From: Anaerolineae bacterium
GTDB lineage: Bacteria; Chloroflexota; Anaerolineae; UBA4142
DNA: 6,686 nucleotides
Direction of reading: 5' to 3'
Assembly (NCBI GenBank): GCA_027457205.1
Contig: DAIDTM010000252.1
Location: 1-6,686, forward strand
A program made the translations under genes and the position numbers. Each line of letters begins with the position of its first letter. The stretch's first letter is position 1. This document shows, in pieces, positions 5,356 to 6,686 of the stretch. Below the pieces are notes generated by a model. The model made no database searches and was not told the origin of the DNA. It saw nothing but the letters and a program-made list of their open reading frames with translations.

Positions 5356-6318
5356 CTATTTGCCGTTCGCCATAAAGAAATCGATCCAGTGCGCGAATTC
5401 AGCCACCGAATAGCTACCGCGGATGCGAATGCGGCGGAGCTCGTAGATGTTCGCGGTGCTCTGCAGCGTGCCCTGAATCTCCGTCGTCGCGCCGAGATAA
5501 CCGCCTGACCGCAGTACCGAGATCGTCCGCAAGTCGAACTTGCCGGACGGATAGCAGAACGACTTGACCGGCGTGCCGATGCGCGATTCGATCATCAACT
5601 TGGAGCCGTCGATCTCGGTGACCTGATACGCGCGCGGCTTGCCGTACAGGTCGACGTGATCGAGCGTGTGCGACCCGATCTCCATCCCTTCAATCGCCAT
5701 CTCTTCGACCTGGTCCCAGGTCAGATAGCCGGGTCTGTTGTCGTCGATAAACTGCGTGATGATGAAAAAGGTCGCGGTGAATTTGTACTTGCGCAGGATC
5801 GGCAGCGCGTTCTGATAATTGTCGACGTAACCGTCGTCAAACGTGAGCACGATGGGCTTGGGCGGCAGCGCGGGCGTCCCGTGCAGCAGATAACTGGTCA
5901 GGTCTTGTACGCGAATCGTGTGGTACCCTTGCGCGGCGAGGTACGCCATCTGCGCGGCAAAGTTATCGGGAGTCACCGAAAGATCGAGGCGGTATTTGTC
6001 AGCGTCCGGCGGTGGAACACTGATATAGTGGTACATCAGAATCGGCACGCGCGCCACGCGCAAATTGGGATCGCGCGTCGGCAGCGGCGTAGGCGTGATG
6101 GTCGGCGTGAGCGTGGGCGTTGGGGTCTCGGTCGGCGTATTGGTCGGGGTAGCGGTTGCCGTCGGAGTGGCAGTATTCGTCGCGGTGGGCGTCGCCGAAG
6201 GAATAATCATCCCCGCAATTCGAACGACTGGCGACTGACCGCTCGGACCGAACGACAAACCCGCCAGAAGCAGGACCACCGCGACCGGCGCGGCGATGAA
6301 GAACCGTTTCAACTTCAT
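5356..6318 (-). CDS. Exported polysaccharide deacetylase (NodB domain, CE4 family)
   Basis: This 320-residue protein is expected to remove acetyl groups from an N-acetylated glycan outside the membrane, perhaps peptidoglycan or an exopolysaccharide; the substrate is not visible. Residues 4-24 form a basic-then-hydrophobic signal peptide or anchor helix. Residues 41-82 are a Thr-Pro-rich linker (P-T-A-T-P-T-N-T-P-T style) that spaces the catalytic domain from the membrane. The NodB domain begins at V-P-I-L-M-Y-H-Y (91-98) and has T-F-D-D-G (159-163, catalytic base Asp161 and metal-binding Asp162), S-H-T-L-D-H (216-221, metal-binding His217 and His221) and F-C-Y-P-S-G-K-F (254-261, where many members have R-x-P-x-G). 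The core metal triad is intact, so activity is likely. ATG 6318 is preferred over TTG 6339 because a TATACT box (6328-6333) lies between them and the signal peptide begins at 6318. It converges on folK across a shared terminator. Confidence 0.92.
   Translation of the reverse strand: MKLKRFFIAAPVAVVLLLAGLSFGPSGQSPVVRIAGMIIPSATPTATNTATPTATATPTNTPTETPTPTLTPTITPTPLPTRDPNLRVARVPILMYHYISVPPPDADKYRLDLSVTPDNFAAQMAYLAAQGYHTIRVQDLTSYLLHGTPALPPKPIVLTFDDGYVDNYQNALPILRKYKFTATFFIITQFIDDNRPGYLTWDQVEEMAIEGMEIGSHTLDHVDLYGKPRAYQVTEIDGSKLMIESRIGTPVKSFCYPSGKFDLRTISVLRSGGYLGATTEIQGTLQSTANIYELRRIRIRGSYSVAEFAHWIDFFMANGK
6062..6200 (-). repeat. Degenerate tandem repeat encoding the Thr-Pro linker
   Basis: On the plus strand this stretch repeats short units around GTCGGCGT / GTGGGCGT, read on the minus strand as ACG-CCG-ACN and encoding T-P-T. 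The copies vary, so it is a decayed low-complexity repeat rather than an exact array. Such linkers change length by slippage or recombination. Confidence 0.7.
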
Positions 6319-6327
6319 TTGAAGCGC

Positions 6328-6356
6328 AGTATAGCACAATTAGCCAAAAATCAAAA
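6328..6356 (-). promoter_or_regulatory. Promoter of the deacetylase, nearly leaderless
   Basis: TATACT (6328-6333) lies 9 nt before ATG 6318, so only about two bases of leader are expected. The -35 is poor: TTTTGA (6351-6356) at 17-nt spacing, overlapping the stop codon of the upstream ABC ATPase gene. There is no Shine-Dalgarno. Confidence 0.5.
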
Positions 6357-6686
6357 GTCATCCAGCCGCCGGCTCTCCTCCGATTTTTCCGCGCCGTTCC
6401 CATTCGTCGGCAGCAGAAAGACGTGCGGCACGCTGGCATACGCCGGGTGCGCCTGGACCAGCACGGACGCGCCAAAGACCTTTTCCACGCGCTCTTTCGA
6501 TAACACCTCGCGCGGCGCGCCTTCTGTGACGACGCGTCCCTCGTTCAGTAGCACCAATCGATCGAAATACAGCGCCGCCAGGTTCAAGTCGTGCATCGTC
6601 GCCAGGACGGTCAGCCCGCGCTCGCGGTTCAGTTTATGCACGAGTTCCAGCACCTCGATCTGATGATTGATGTCGAGATGCACCGT
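6351..6686 (-). CDS. ABC transporter ATP-binding protein, FecCD/BtuD type, C-terminal part (runs off right edge)
   Basis: Only the last 111 codons are in the window; the N-terminal part with Walker A lies beyond 6686. The frame enters at T-V-H-L-D-I-N-H-Q, the segment after Walker B (E-P-T-x-x-L-D) in ATPases of iron-siderophore, heme and cobalamin importers. The switch histidine is in A-T-M-H-D-L-N-L-A-A-L-Y-F-D-R. The E-G-x-V segment and the G-A-P-R-E-V-L motif are also typical, with V-F-G-A-S-V-L-V-Q-A-H-P near the end. The protein would power uptake of a metal chelate or corrinoid from the cytoplasmic side; which one cannot be told from this part. The tail (N-G-N-G-A-E-K-S-E-E-S-R-R) is polar and unconserved. 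The stop TGA (6353-6351) is 32 nt from the deacetylase start, but that gene has its own -10 box. Confidence 0.88.
   Translation of the reverse strand, partial: TVHLDINHQIEVLELVHKLNRERGLTVLATMHDLNLAALYFDRLVLLNEGRVVTEGAPREVLSKERVEKVFGASVLVQAHPAYASVPHVFLLPTNGNGAEKSEESRRLDDF

Noticed and set aside
5656..6663. A 335-codon plus-strand open frame
   Set aside because: It is antisense to both the deacetylase and the ABC ATPase. Its product is Arg/Gly-rich low complexity arising from the Thr-Pro linker and neighbouring GC-rich codons.

Overview
The window looks like a piece of a Chloroflexota (Anaerolineae-like) genome. The grounds are high-GC coding sequence, a secreted polysaccharide deacetylase with a long Thr-Pro linker of the kind common in that phylum, a bacterial/archaeal-type glycogen debranching enzyme, and a family of intergenic inverted repeats. 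The assignment is inference; there is no rRNA or marker gene to confirm it.

Layout, left to right. Positions 1-915 (minus strand) hold the start of a probable NuoL/M/N-type antiporter membrane protein, running off the left edge, and just upstream of it a NuoK/HyfE-like membrane protein. The latter is cut by an in-frame TAA at 340-342; the same frame continues for 35 codons that restore a further membrane helix. Positions 916-1270 are non-coding and contain a nested inverted-repeat element. Positions 1271-3232 (minus) encode a complete glycogen debranching enzyme. Positions 3233-3592 form a divergent intergenic region with the debranching-enzyme promoter on one strand. On the other strand there is a near-consensus promoter followed about 85 nt later by a strong intrinsic terminator, which implies a small RNA or an attenuated leader. 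Positions 3593-4777 (plus) encode a beta-propeller lipoprotein with lower GC and different codon use from its neighbours. Positions 4823-5311 (plus) encode FolK. A bidirectional terminator at 5317-5345 separates it from the convergent polysaccharide deacetylase (5356-6318, minus). Positions 6351-6686 (minus) are the C-terminal end of a FecCD/BtuD-type ABC ATPase.

The genes do not form one pathway. They cover membrane energetics, glycogen turnover, folate synthesis, cell-envelope carbohydrate modification and metal-chelate or corrinoid import, in mostly single-gene transcription units.

Two points deserve most attention. First, four genes (NuoK-like, debranching enzyme, folK, deacetylase) share one start architecture: no Shine-Dalgarno, and a -10 hexamer (TAGAAT, TATACT, TACAAT, TATACT) only 6-9 nt before the start codon. 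This indicates leaderless or nearly leaderless mRNAs. The lipoprotein gene instead has a clear Shine-Dalgarno. Second, there is the promoter/terminator-bounded RNA at about 3339-3422, which has a competing antiterminator pairing. I see no CRISPR array, tRNA, rRNA or intact insertion sequence.
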